From NCBI GenBank assembly GCA_004153385.1, contig SDAL01000001.1:1116001-1180000 (forward strand): a DNA stretch of 64,000 nucleotides, in the 5' to 3' direction. The DNA comes from Paracoccaceae bacterium. Lineage in GTDB: Bacteria; Pseudomonadota; Alphaproteobacteria; Rhodobacterales; Rhodobacteraceae. Below, piece by piece: positions 27,995-37,667 of the stretch. How positions within the stretch are numbered: the first letter of the stretch is position 1; every line of letters starts with the position of its first letter. The position numbers were made by a program, and so were the translations under genes. Below the pieces are notes generated by a model. It searched no databases. It was not told the origin of the DNA and saw only the letters and a program-made list of their open reading frames with translations.

Positions 27995-30610
27995 ATGACA
28001 GTTTCACATTCTGCCCACCTCGGACACGAGGCCGCGCGCGCCCCATCCACTGTTGATCTGACCGATTGTGACCGCGAACCGATCCAGCATCTGGGGCGGG
28101 TGCAAAGCTGGGGCGGGCTCATTGCGGTGAATGCAGACTGGATCGTCAGGCAGTATTCGGTAAATGCGCCGAAAATGCTCGGGCTGGAATTTGATGATCT
28201 GCAAGGCCGTTTGCTAACGGATCTGCTGCCACACGCCGCGCATAAGCTGATCCGCCACCAAATGGCCTCGCTTGAAAATTTTGACCAGAACCTCCGGCTG
28301 TTCGGATTGCAGCTGTCGGCGGATGGCGGGCTATTCGATGTGGCCGCCCACCGCACACCAGACGGGTTTATTCTTGAGTTCGAGCCCAAGCGCACAGGGC
28401 GTCACGTCAGCGATCTGTCACTGGTGCAACCGATGATCCAACGGCTGGCGCAGGAAAACGATATCGGTGTCATGTCCGAAATCGCGGCTGAAAACCTGCG
28501 CAGGCTCACGGGCTTTGCACGTGTGATGGTCTACAAATTTGCCGATGACGGTACAGGGCAGGTCATCGCAGAGGCTTTGGCCCCCTCCATGAGCGGATAC
28601 AAGGGGCTGCGCTTTCCGGCCTCCGACATCCCCGCTCAAGCGCGTGCGCTCTACAAACGCTCGCTTTTGCGGCTGATCGGGAATGTCGACGATCCCGGTG
28701 CGGCCATCACGCCCGCGCTCAACGCCGATGGCAAGCCGCTGGATCTGTCGCTTGCCGTCACGCGGGCGGTGTCGCCGGTGCATTTGCAATATTTGCGCAA
28801 TATGGGCGTGCAAGCCTCCATGTCGGTGTCGATCCTGAACAAGGGCGAACTGTGGGGACTTTTGGCGTGCCACCACCCCGAGCCGTTGCTGATGGATTAC
28901 GAGCGTCGCACCGCAGTGGAATTGTTCGGCCAGCTTTTCGCCTACGAGCTGGCGCGCACCGAAACCGCACAGGAAAACGAGGCTGTGCTGCGCGGTCAGG
29001 ACACTCATAACCGGATTATGTCGCTTATCTCCTCCTCCTCCAGCTGGGAAGAAAATTTCGATACAATCGCCAATATTGTCCAGCAACGCATGCCGTATGA
29101 CGGGATCGCCATTTTCAGCGACGGCCATTATATGTCCCGCGGCAGTGCTCCGTCCGAAACCGAATTTCATGAACTTGCACGGTTTTTGAACACGGCCACC
29201 GGCTCTCGCGTGTATTGCACCCATCACTTGGGCGCGGTGTTCCCGCCGGCGTCGGCCTTTGTCGATCGTGTTGCCGGACTTCTGGCCTTGCCGATCTCGC
29301 GCCGTCCGCGCGATTATCTGGTGTTGTTCCGGCGCGAGCTTGCCCAGACCGTCACATGGGCGGGCGACCCCACAAAACCCGTGAACACCTCGGGGCCCAA
29401 CACGCAGCTGTCCCCGCGCAACAGTTTTTCACTGTGGCGACAGGTCGTTCAGGGCGAAAGTCAGCCGTGGAGCCTGTCCGAGCAACGCGCGGCAGAGGCC
29501 CTGAGAACCACTTTGCTGGAGGTTGTTTTGAAGCTGACAGATCAAGCAGAAAAAGACCGAAAACAGGCGCAGGAACGTCAGGCCCTGTTGATTTCCGAAC
29601 TCAATCACAGGGTACGCAATATCCTGAACCTGATCCGATCAATCATGAAACAATCTTCGCATGACGCAATGTCGCTTGAGGATTTCACACAAGCGCTCGA
29701 TGGCCGGATCAATGCGCTGTCACGCGCCCATGACCAACTGACCCAAGAGCAATACGCCCCCGTGGCCTTATCAGATCTGATCGGGGTAGAGGCCACAGCC
29801 TTTGGCCTTTCCGATCAGGCGCGGCTGGTGTTTGAAGGCAATGACATCGTGATCACGCCAGAGGCTTTCACTCCGCTTGCACTGGTGTTTCACGAGCTGG
29901 TGACCAATTCCGTCAAATACGGGGCGTTCTCGTCGTCCAACGGGCGGGTGCATATTGCCATTCACGAAGCGCAAGATGGCAGCTATGTGATTGGATGGAC
30001 AGAACGGGGCGGCCCTGTCGTCAAGGCGCCCAAGCGGCGCGGCTTCGGCTCCACCGTGATCGAACGCACGATCCCGCACGAGATGCACGGCTCCGCCGAG
30101 GTCCATTACCACTCTGCGGGCCTTGAGGCCGCATTCACGGTTCCTTCCAATGCCGTGGTGCGCACACAACCCTTTGCTGCGGCGGCGGATCCTTTGCAGG
30201 CGGTAAAAACCACCCCCCCGCGTGTGGGCGTCGGTATTGCGCATGTCGACGGTCCGGTTCTGGTGCTGGAAGACACGATGATTGTCGCGCTTGATCTGGC
30301 AGGAATGCTGGAGGATCTCGGCTCCAGCGATGTGCGCACCTGCGCCACGGTTGATGAGGCATTCGAGATCCTGCAAAGCGGGTTCACCCCCGCGCTTGCC
30401 GTACTGGATGTTAATCTGGGCGGGGAAACCTCGTTGCCGGTGGCCGAACATCTGGCGGGGTTGAATGTGCCGTTTCTTCTGGCATCGGGCTATGACCGTA
30501 ACGAGGCCGGAATCGAAAGCTACCCGCCTTCGGAATTGCTGCGCAAACCCTATACGTCCAGCGATCTGGCCTCTACCTTGTGCAGCTTGGGCTTTGTGCA
30601 AGGGGCATAA
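27995..30610 (+). CDS. bphP: hybrid bacteriophytochrome: HWE histidine kinase with C-terminal receiver
   Basis: An 871-residue red/far-red photoreceptor. An N-terminal PAS domain has Cys25 (LTDCDREPIQ), the biliverdin attachment site. A GAF domain carries FPASDIPAQAR, and a PHY domain carries the tongue motif SPRNSFSLW. An HWE-type kinase follows (His538 in ELNHRVRN, and WTE at 668-670). A receiver domain ends the protein, with the acidic pair in VLEDT, phosphoacceptor Asp805 and Lys in LRKPY, so it looks functional. ATG 27995 follows the bphO stop with AAGAG upstream; in-frame starts at 27914 and 27977 would overlap bphO. Confidence 0.93.
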   Translation: MTVSHSAHLGHEAARAPSTVDLTDCDREPIQHLGRVQSWGGLIAVNADWIVRQYSVNAPKMLGLEFDDLQGRLLTDLLPHAAHKLIRHQMASLENFDQNLRLFGLQLSADGGLFDVAAHRTPDGFILEFEPKRTGRHVSDLSLVQPMIQRLAQENDIGVMSEIAAENLRRLTGFARVMVYKFADDGTGQVIAEALAPSMSGYKGLRFPASDIPAQARALYKRSLLRLIGNVDDPGAAITPALNADGKPLDLSLAVTRAVSPVHLQYLRNMGVQASMSVSILNKGELWGLLACHHPEPLLMDYERRTAVELFGQLFAYELARTETAQENEAVLRGQDTHNRIMSLISSSSSWEENFDTIANIVQQRMPYDGIAIFSDGHYMSRGSAPSETEFHELARFLNTATGSRVYCTHHLGAVFPPASAFVDRVAGLLALPISRRPRDYLVLFRRELAQTVTWAGDPTKPVNTSGPNTQLSPRNSFSLWRQVVQGESQPWSLSEQRAAEALRTTLLEVVLKLTDQAEKDRKQAQERQALLISELNHRVRNILNLIRSIMKQSSHDAMSLEDFTQALDGRINALSRAHDQLTQEQYAPVALSDLIGVEATAFGLSDQARLVFEGNDIVITPEAFTPLALVFHELVTNSVKYGAFSSSNGRVHIAIHEAQDGSYVIGWTERGGPVVKAPKRRGFGSTVIERTIPHEMHGSAEVHYHSAGLEAAFTVPSNAVVRTQPFAAAADPLQAVKTTPPRVGVGIAHVDGPVLVLEDTMIVALDLAGMLEDLGSSDVRTCATVDEAFEILQSGFTPALAVLDVNLGGETSLPVAEHLAGLNVPFLLASGYDRNEAGIESYPPSELLRKPYTSSDLASTLCSLGFVQGA

Positions 30611-30664
30611 TTTAATCTTCGGTTCGGGCTGTTCGTCGCGGCCCGACCCCCTACTTATACCGGC

Positions 30665-33223
30665 ATGATCTCGCAGCCTCTGCCCCCCCGTGCAAAAACG
30701 CCCCTGTCCCCCGCGATCAGCGCATGGTTTGCCGCGCAGGGCTGGACACCCCATCCCCACCAGCTGGATTTGTGGACTGTGACAGGCGATGCCCTTCTGA
30801 TCGCGCCAACGGGGGGCGGCAAAACGCTTGCCGGTTTCGTGCCCACCTTTTCGGCGCTGTGTGAAGAGCGCCATCAAGGCCTTCACACGCTTTATGTCTC
30901 GCCCCTGCGCGCGCTTAGCAACGATATCGCGCGCAGCCTGCGTGCACCCGTGGCAGGGCTGGGGCTTGATATCCGTATCGAGGATCGCACCGGCGACACC
31001 CGTCAGGCCACACGGCGGCGCCAGCGCGTTGACCCGCCCCATATCTTGCTGACAACGCCGGAATCACTGGCATTGCTGCTGTCCTACCCCGAAGCCCCAC
31101 GCATCTTTGCGGGGCTCAAACGCATTGTTGTGGATGAAATCCACGCGCTGGCTGAATCAAAGCGTGGCGATCAGCTGATGTTGGGTCTGGCCCGTTTGCG
31201 CCATTTCGCGCCCGATCTTCAGGTCACCGGCCTGTCTGCCACGGTGGAGGACCCGCCCGCACTGGCCGCCTTCATGGGTGGGGCCACAGTGGTGGCGGCC
31301 GATCCCGGCCCCCGGCCCGATATCGCGATGCTGCCCACCACCCATGCGCCGCCTTGGTCTGGCGGTGGCGGACGCTATGCGGCGCGCGATGTGATGGACG
31401 CGATTGCGCAGGCGCGGCTGGTGTTGGTGTTTTTGAACACCCGCGCGCAGGCGGAGCTGTTCTTTCAGGCCCTGTGGGAGGTCAATGACGCGACCCTGCC
31501 CATCGGCCTGCATCACGGCGCACTGTCGCGAGAGGCCCGCGAGCGGGTAGAGGCCGCGATGGCAAGCGGGGCCCTCAGGGGCGTTGTATGCACCGGATCG
31601 CTGGATCTGGGGCTGGATTGGGGGGATGTGGATCTGGTGATACAGGTTGGCGCGCCCAAAAACATCAAACGTCTGGTGCAGCGGATCGGTCGCGCCAACC
31701 ACCGCTATGATACGCCATCGCGGGCGCGGATCGTACCGGCCAACCGGTTCGAGGTGCTGGAGTCTGTGGCCGCGCTGGAAGCCGTACAACAAGGCGCACT
31801 GGATGGCGATCCGCGCGGGCCGGGCCCGCTGGAAGTGGTGTGCCAGCATATCCTGTTGACGGCCTGCGCGGGGCCGTTCGATGCAGACGCGTTATTCAGC
31901 GAAATCCGATCCGCCGGCCCCTATCACACCATAAGCCGCGCGCAGTTTGACGATTGTCTGGAATTTTGTGCCACCGGCGGCTATGCGCTGCGTGCCTATG
32001 ACCGCTGGCAACGGCTGATGCAACGCGGCGATCTGTGGCAGCTGCGCGATCCGCGCGCCGCCCGGGTCTTGCGCATGAATATCGGCACAATTGTGGATAG
32101 CGAGAAATTGCGCGTGCGTTTGCGCACAAAACGCGGTGCAGGTGGGGCACTGGGCGAGATCGAAGAGAGCTTTGCCGCGACCCTGACCCCGGGCGACAGC
32201 TTTCTGATCGGCGGTCAGGTTGTGCGCTACGAGGCCATGCGCGATCTGGTGGTGGAGGTCAGCCCCGACCCTGCCCGCACGCCCAAGATCGCGGTTTATT
32301 CCGGCACGAAAATGGCCACCTCCACGCAACTCAGCGCGCGGGTACAAGCGCTGATCGGTGACCGCGCGCATCATGGTGCGCTGCCGCAAGACACCGGCAA
32401 ATGGCTGGAGTTGCAGGCGCGGATTTCCGCCCTTCCCGAACGCGGTGTGTTGCTGGTGGAAAGCTTCTGGCGCACTGGCCGCGCCTATAGTTGCTTTTAC
32501 GGATTTGCGGGACGCAATGCCCATCAGACGCTGGGACTGCTGTTGACCCGCAGGATGGAGGATCTGGGCCTTGGCCCGTTGGGCTTTACCGCGACCGATT
32601 ACGCGTTACTGATCTGGTCGGTCGACCCGGTAGGCGACCCGGAGGCAATTCTGGATCCGGTGGGGTTGCGCGACGGGTTCGCCCATTGGCTGGGTGAAAA
32701 CGCAGTGATGAAACGGGCGTTCCGCACGGTGGCAGTCATTGCGGGGCTGATACAGCGCAACCTGCCTGGCACACGCAGTTCCGGAAAGCAGGCGACGTTC
32801 AGTTCCGATATTCTCTATGATACGCTGCGCCGTCATGCGCCCGACCATTTGATGATGCGCCTGACCCGGCAGGAGGCCACGCGCGGACTGGTGGATTTCG
32901 GCCGGATCGAGGCGATGCTGGCGGACACAAACACCGTCCACCACGTTCAGGCCCCCCATGTCACACCACTGGCCGCGCCGCTTTTGCTGGAAAGCGGACG
33001 CGTCAGCATTCGTGGCGGCGATGGCGAGGCCCGTATGCTGGAGGCAGAGGCCGCCCGCCTGATGGCGGAGGCCGGGCTACAGGATCTGGAGGCAGAGATT
33101 ATGGCAGGCGGCGGGCAGGCCCCCGCTCCGCTGCCTGCGCCTGCGGTCTCGACCCCGCCGCCAAAACCGGCCAAACGTGCGAAACCGCGCCGCCGCACCG
33201 CGCCCCCCGCCCCGCGAAACTGA
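30665..33223 (+). CDS. ligase-associated DEXH-box helicase (Lhr-core type)
   Basis: An 852-residue superfamily-2 helicase. Motifs are Walker A APTGGGKTLAGF, Walker B VVDEIHALAESKRG, motif III GLSATV and motif VI QRIGRANHR. The winged-helix and domain-4 regions of Lhr-core proteins follow, and the tail (from about 815) is Pro/Ala/Lys-rich. It is the helicase of the four-gene DNA-repair set defined by association with a PP_1105-type ATP-dependent ligase, expected to unwind DNA 3' to 5'. It is cotranscribed with pdeM 63 bases downstream. Confidence 0.93.
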   Translation: MISQPLPPRAKTPLSPAISAWFAAQGWTPHPHQLDLWTVTGDALLIAPTGGGKTLAGFVPTFSALCEERHQGLHTLYVSPLRALSNDIARSLRAPVAGLGLDIRIEDRTGDTRQATRRRQRVDPPHILLTTPESLALLLSYPEAPRIFAGLKRIVVDEIHALAESKRGDQLMLGLARLRHFAPDLQVTGLSATVEDPPALAAFMGGATVVAADPGPRPDIAMLPTTHAPPWSGGGGRYAARDVMDAIAQARLVLVFLNTRAQAELFFQALWEVNDATLPIGLHHGALSREARERVEAAMASGALRGVVCTGSLDLGLDWGDVDLVIQVGAPKNIKRLVQRIGRANHRYDTPSRARIVPANRFEVLESVAALEAVQQGALDGDPRGPGPLEVVCQHILLTACAGPFDADALFSEIRSAGPYHTISRAQFDDCLEFCATGGYALRAYDRWQRLMQRGDLWQLRDPRAARVLRMNIGTIVDSEKLRVRLRTKRGAGGALGEIEESFAATLTPGDSFLIGGQVVRYEAMRDLVVEVSPDPARTPKIAVYSGTKMATSTQLSARVQALIGDRAHHGALPQDTGKWLELQARISALPERGVLLVESFWRTGRAYSCFYGFAGRNAHQTLGLLLTRRMEDLGLGPLGFTATDYALLIWSVDPVGDPEAILDPVGLRDGFAHWLGENAVMKRAFRTVAVIAGLIQRNLPGTRSSGKQATFSSDILYDTLRRHAPDHLMMRLTRQEATRGLVDFGRIEAMLADTNTVHHVQAPHVTPLAAPLLLESGRVSIRGGDGEARMLEAEAARLMAEAGLQDLEAEIMAGGGQAPAPLPAPAVSTPPPKPAKRAKPRRRTAPPAPRN

Positions 33224-33286
33224 CATGAACAATGATAATCTGCCCGTCCGGCCTGACAGACCCCGCCCGCCCCGAAAGGTATCCGC

Positions 33287-33979
33287 ATGACCAGTGATCC
33301 ACACACCCGAGCGGACACATCCGAACCGGTGCACAAGCTGGCCTGCACGCCTTTGCGGTTTGCAGGCGCGCAGTTCCAGCTTTATAACACCGGCGCGCTG
33401 TACTGGCCTGCGCAAGGCACCCTGATCGTCAGCGATATGCATTTCGGCAAGGCCGAGCGGATCGCGCGGCGCGGCGGGCCGCTTTTGCCGCCCTTTGGCG
33501 ATCTTGATACGCTGGCGCGCCTTGATGCCACGCTGTTTGTCACCAGACCCGACCGTGTCATCTCGCTGGGCGATGCGTTCGATGACGATGCCGCAGGCCA
33601 TGCCCTGCCAGCCGCGATCCGTAACCGCCTTCACGCAATAGCGGACGCGACAGACTGGATATGGATCACCGGCAACCACGATCCGGGCGCACCGGACCTG
33701 CCGGGGCGCAGTTTGCCACAGCTGCACGAAAGCGGTTTCACTTTTCGCCATATCGCGGAACAAGGGCCCGATATTTCCGGTCATTATCACCCGAAGGTCG
33801 CCTTGGCGGGCCGCACGCTGCGCGCGGCCCTGCTGGGCAGGGATCACCTGATCCTGCCGGCCTTTGGCAGCTACACCGGTGGCCTGCCCTCCACCCACCC
33901 GGCGCTAAAGACCCTGACTGCGCCGGGTGTGGCCTATGCGCTCGGACCTAAAATCCTGCGGGTTCCACTGCGCACCTAA
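33287..33979 (+). CDS. pdeM: ligase-associated metallophosphoesterase, ssDNA endonuclease type
   Basis: A 230-residue calcineurin-like phosphoesterase with all binuclear metal motifs: D50-x-H52 in VSDMHFGKAER, GD at 95-96, GNHD (129-132) and GHYH (165-168). Homologues in the ligase-associated set have been characterised as manganese-dependent single-strand DNA endonucleases. It follows the helicase gene, with AAAGG upstream of the ATG. It converges on the ligase gene 44 bases away. Confidence 0.92.
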   Translation: MTSDPHTRADTSEPVHKLACTPLRFAGAQFQLYNTGALYWPAQGTLIVSDMHFGKAERIARRGGPLLPPFGDLDTLARLDATLFVTRPDRVISLGDAFDDDAAGHALPAAIRNRLHAIADATDWIWITGNHDPGAPDLPGRSLPQLHESGFTFRHIAEQGPDISGHYHPKVALAGRTLRAALLGRDHLILPAFGSYTGGLPSTHPALKTLTAPGVAYALGPKILRVPLRT

Positions 33980-34023
33980 AGGCGGGCGCAGGCGCGTTCC
34001 ACCGGTGCGCGGGGCGCGCATCA

Positions 34024-35607
34024 TCACATCTCCGGCGGTAGCAGGGCCTTCAGCGCGTGCAGGTGATCGGCCTCATCGGCGGGCTTGTCCCAGCGGATAC
34101 GCGATATGCGCGGAAACCGCATCGCCACCCCCGATTTATGACGCGGCGAGCGGTTCAATCCCTCAAACGCGACTTCGACCACCAGCTTGGGCACCAAAGA
34201 GCGCACAGGCCCGAACCGCTCGCGGGTGTGGTGACGCACGAAATGATCAAGTTTGCGCAGCTCCTCATCCGAGAAGCCGGAATAGGCCTTGCCCACAGGC
34301 ACAAGCGGCCCATCAGGGGGCGGCCCGTCCCAGACCGCGAATGTGAAATCCGAATAGAACCCCGAGCGCTTGCCATGACCGCGCTGCGCATACAACAAGA
34401 CTGCATCCACAACCAGCGGATCGCGTTTCCATTTAAACCACGGGCCGCGCGCCCGACCGCCGCGATACACGCTGTCATAGCGTTTCAACATGACCCCTTC
34501 GATCACACGATCAGGCGGATCGGCGCGCAAGTGCGCAAGCTGCGCCCAGTCGTCAAACGGCAAAAGCGGCGAGAGGTCGATCCGCGGGCCAAAGCTGTGC
34601 GCGGCCGCCTCAAGGCGCGCGCGCCGGTCGCGAAACGGCAGGGCGCGCAAATCCTCGCCCTGCCATGTCAGGATATCGTAGGCGCGCAAGGCAGCGGGTG
34701 CCTCCTTCAATAACTTCGCCCCCGGTTTCTTGCGCCCCAGACGCTTTTGCAGGGCGGCGAAATTGGCCACCTGCGCCTCGTGGCGGATCAGCAGTTCGCC
34801 ATCTAGCGCGCCCGTGAATGTCATCGCCTCGATCACATCGGGAAAGGCCTGCGAGATATCATCGCCTGTGCGCGAATAAAGCCGGCGCACATCGCCTTCG
34901 GCCACGGCTTGAACGCGAATGCCGTCCCATTTCCATTCGGCTGCATAGTCTTCGGGGTCCAGGTTTTGCAGCTCTTCGGGCGTGACCGGCGTGGACAGCA
35001 TGACAGGCCGGAACGGGGAAAGTGCAGCCTGCGCGGGCCGTTCACCGCCTTGCAGCCATGCAAAAAGCGGCTGATAGGGCGGTACCAGACCGTGCCAGAT
35101 CTCCTCGATCTCGCTCACATCCACAGTGCCCATCCGGGCCAGCGCCAAACGCGCAAGCCGCGCCGACACCCCCACCCGCATCCCGCCCGTGGCAAGCTTC
35201 AAAAGTGCCAGACGTTCGGGGGCTGCAAGTTGATCAAGCCAGCTCGCGATATGGGCGGCCGCCTGTGGTTTGCTGGCCGCCTCAAGCGTTTCGACCACCT
35301 CGTGCACGGTGATCTGGCGGATATCGCCTTTAGCGGGTTCGGGCCAGATCAACGCGATGGTTTCCGCCAGATCGCCTACGAAATCATAAGATAGCTTGAA
35401 CAGCTCCATATCCACGCGTTGGGCCACCATGGCGCGCAAAACCGCAGGACGCGCCCGTCCCAGATCCAGCGCACCGCATAAAGCCGCCAGCGCATAGCCG
35501 CGATCAGGATCGGGGGTGTGGGTAAAATAGCCCACAAGATGCCGGATACGGGCATCGCGACCGGGGCTGAAGGCCAAAGCCTCCAGCAGCTGTGCAAACG
35601 CGCGCAT
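34024..35607 (-). CDS. ATP-dependent DNA ligase (PP_1105 type)
   Basis: A 527-residue ligase. An N-terminal helical DNA-binding domain (1-170) precedes the adenylation domain, with nucleotidyl-acceptor Lys226 in EWKWDGIRVQ. Then come motif III (LDGELLI) and motif V (EGVMLKRYDS). An OB-fold follows, with WFKWKRDPL and the C-terminal TLVPKLVVEVAFEG-like motif (here SLVPKLVVEVAFEG). It seals nicks as part of the four-gene repair set. ATG at 35607 shares its first base with the exonuclease stop (TGATG); a GTG one codon earlier is possible. It is the second gene of a minus-strand pair. Confidence 0.94.
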   Translation of the reverse strand: MRAFAQLLEALAFSPGRDARIRHLVGYFTHTPDPDRGYALAALCGALDLGRARPAVLRAMVAQRVDMELFKLSYDFVGDLAETIALIWPEPAKGDIRQITVHEVVETLEAASKPQAAAHIASWLDQLAAPERLALLKLATGGMRVGVSARLARLALARMGTVDVSEIEEIWHGLVPPYQPLFAWLQGGERPAQAALSPFRPVMLSTPVTPEELQNLDPEDYAAEWKWDGIRVQAVAEGDVRRLYSRTGDDISQAFPDVIEAMTFTGALDGELLIRHEAQVANFAALQKRLGRKKPGAKLLKEAPAALRAYDILTWQGEDLRALPFRDRRARLEAAAHSFGPRIDLSPLLPFDDWAQLAHLRADPPDRVIEGVMLKRYDSVYRGGRARGPWFKWKRDPLVVDAVLLYAQRGHGKRSGFYSDFTFAVWDGPPPDGPLVPVGKAYSGFSDEELRKLDHFVRHHTRERFGPVRSLVPKLVVEVAFEGLNRSPRHKSGVAMRFPRISRIRWDKPADEADHLHALKALLPPEM

Positions 35608-36611
35608 CACTCCGGCTCCTCGTCATAGCCCGCGATATGTAGCGGCCGGGCCTTGCGCCCCTCCAGCTCGGCCCATCGCATCAGCGCCTCCTCACGGCCA
35701 TGGGTGATCCACACTTCTTGCGGGTCGACCTCCTCTATGGTGCGGGTCAGGTCGGGCCAGTCCACGTGATCCGAAATCACCAGAGGCAGCTCCACCCCCC
35801 GCCTGCGGGCATGGGCGCGGATCTGCATCCAGCCGCTGGCAAAGGCGATCACCGGCTCGGCAAACCGCTGCACCCATGCGGTACCAAACGCGGAGGGCGG
35901 CGAAAGGACGATCGCCCCGCGCAGCGCGCGCGCCTGTGCACGCTCCAGCGAGGCCGAGCGCAATTCGCCCAATGCGATCCCCTGATCCTTATGATAATCA
36001 CACAATTTCTGCAGCGCGCCGTGGATATAGATAGGCGCATCATATCCGGCCTGACGCAATAGTATGATCACCCGCTGCGCCTTGCCCAGCGCATAGGCCC
36101 CGATGATATGGGCGCGTTCGGGGAACGCATCGACCGAGGCAAGAAGCTGCGCGATTTCGCCCGCCGGATCAGGGTGACGAAATACCGGCAAGGCAAATGT
36201 GGCCTCTGTCACAAACAAATCGCATGGCATAGGTTCGAACGCGGCGCAGGCGGCATTGGCCACGCGCGAATAATCGCCCGACACGATATCGCGCCGGCCC
36301 TGCCCTTCGATCACGATCTGGCAGGAGCCAAGCACATGTCCCGCGGGAATAAACCGCACCGAAACATCGCCCACCTGCACCGAATCGCGCCCCCCCGCCT
36401 GCTGCGTGACACAAAAATCCTCACCATACCGGATTGCCATAATATCAAGGGTTTGCGGGCTGGCCATCACATGGCTATGGCCAGCGCGGGCGTGATCGGC
36501 ATGGCCATGGGTGACAAGTGCACGGGCAACGGGTTTGTGCGGATCGATGTAGAAGTCCCCGGCGCGGCAATAAATTCCGGCCTCGGTCAGCTCTATCAGT
36601 GGCTTTTTCAT
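35607..36611 (-). CDS. ligase-associated exonuclease (metallo-beta-lactamase fold)
   Basis: A 334-residue MBL-fold nuclease of the beta-CASP/Artemis type. H35-x-H37-x-D39-H40 (VTHGHADHARAG) binds the active-site metals. Further ligands lie in PAGHVLGS, SGDY and the late ISDHVDWPDL and ITHGREEA motifs. Homologues are part of the ligase-associated DNA damage response. ATG 36611 is chosen because GGAGG lies six bases upstream and the domain begins immediately. An open frame of 46 codons upstream has no similarity. It is translationally coupled to the ligase. Confidence 0.92.
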   Translation of the reverse strand: MKKPLIELTEAGIYCRAGDFYIDPHKPVARALVTHGHADHARAGHSHVMASPQTLDIMAIRYGEDFCVTQQAGGRDSVQVGDVSVRFIPAGHVLGSCQIVIEGQGRRDIVSGDYSRVANAACAAFEPMPCDLFVTEATFALPVFRHPDPAGEIAQLLASVDAFPERAHIIGAYALGKAQRVIILLRQAGYDAPIYIHGALQKLCDYHKDQGIALGELRSASLERAQARALRGAIVLSPPSAFGTAWVQRFAEPVIAFASGWMQIRAHARRRGVELPLVISDHVDWPDLTRTIEEVDPQEVWITHGREEALMRWAELEGRKARPLHIAGYDEEPE

Positions 36612-36908
36612 CACGTTCCTCCGCACGGAGATAATGCGGGTAAATGGCTTTGGTTCCGGTGCAAATACATGCCCGTGTCGGGCGGTCCTCGGCGAAACAT
36701 CGCGCGGCTCACGATTTTCTGAGGACACGGCCCTTGCCGAATGCATCAAAGCGGACGTGGACCGCTTTTCTTAAGCCTGCGGGCAAGCTAGACTGTGCCA
36801 AACATGTCAGGCCTGCGCCATGGCGGCAGGCCGGTTGCACCTCGCCCCGGATGCGGCCCACACGAAAACCACCGAACAGGCCCCGAGCCTGCCAGCAAGA
36901 GGGATCAG

Positions 36909-37655
36909 ATGACACGACGCGCGGTTTCCCTGACAGTGGCTCTGGTGGCCTCGGCCTTTGCGCTTGCGGCCTGTCAGGCGGGCACGGGGGCCACCGCTGG
37001 CGGCGATGTAACGCGCCAGATCGAAAACCCCGCGCTGTTTTCCATGCAGGCAGAGGCGATCCGGGATACGACTGACGAGGCCGGCGATTGGGTGGCTGTC
37101 CCCGGTGCGCGTGCCCTTGATCAGGTATTGATCCGTAATACCCGAAACGGGCGCATGACAATTGGCGCGTTGCGGGGGGGCACAAAGGATGGGGCCACCA
37201 AGGATGAGGGCGCAAAGCTGCGCGTCTCCGCGTCTGTGGCCGCCACATTGCGGATGACGCCAAACACGCCCGCGCCTTTGGATATCGTGGCCCTTGTGGC
37301 CGATCCCAACACCGACGCGGCCATGACAGATCAGGTGATCGGCACACAAGCCCCGCCACAGGCCGCAGGCCCCACCACTGCGGCAGACACGCCGCCTGCG
37401 CCTGCGGCCGAAAAACGCCCCGCCCCGCTTCTGGTTCTGATCGGGGCCTTCACCACCCAGGCGGGGGCCACGCGGGCGCGCGACGCGATGAGCCGTGCAG
37501 GCATCGTGACATTCACCCGCCCACAGCAAAGGGCACATCAGGATACGTTGTGGCAAGTTGTGGCCGGGCCTGCGGCATCATCTGCAGGACGCGCCGAGTT
37601 GCTCAAAAAGATCAAGGGGCTGGGCTACCACAACGCCCGAGCCATCTCGAAATAA
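36909..37655 (+). CDS. SPOR-domain lipoprotein
   Basis: A 248-residue predicted lipoprotein with lipobox LAAC near residue 21. The middle region (about 50-125) is unassigned and beta-rich, a Pro/Ala/Thr-rich linker spans 128-165, and a C-terminal SPOR domain follows (LLVLIGAFTTQAGATRARDAM ... LWQVVAGPAAS). SPOR domains bind glycan strands stripped of peptides, typical of septal wall, so it probably acts at division sites beside the PBP encoded 12 bases downstream. ATG 36909 follows AGAGGG by five bases; an earlier ATG 38 codons upstream would hide the signal peptide. Confidence 0.85.
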   Translation: MTRRAVSLTVALVASAFALAACQAGTGATAGGDVTRQIENPALFSMQAEAIRDTTDEAGDWVAVPGARALDQVLIRNTRNGRMTIGALRGGTKDGATKDEGAKLRVSASVAATLRMTPNTPAPLDIVALVADPNTDAAMTDQVIGTQAPPQAAGPTTAADTPPAPAAEKRPAPLLVLIGAFTTQAGATRARDAMSRAGIVTFTRPQQRAHQDTLWQVVAGPAASSAGRAELLKKIKGLGYHNARAISK

Positions 37656-37667
37656 GGAAGATAGATA

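Noticed and set aside
28418-31042. Long minus-strand frames opposite bphP and the helicase gene
   Set aside because: Both are antisense to genes with complete domain motifs; they show low-complexity His/Arg/Gly composition and no family similarity.
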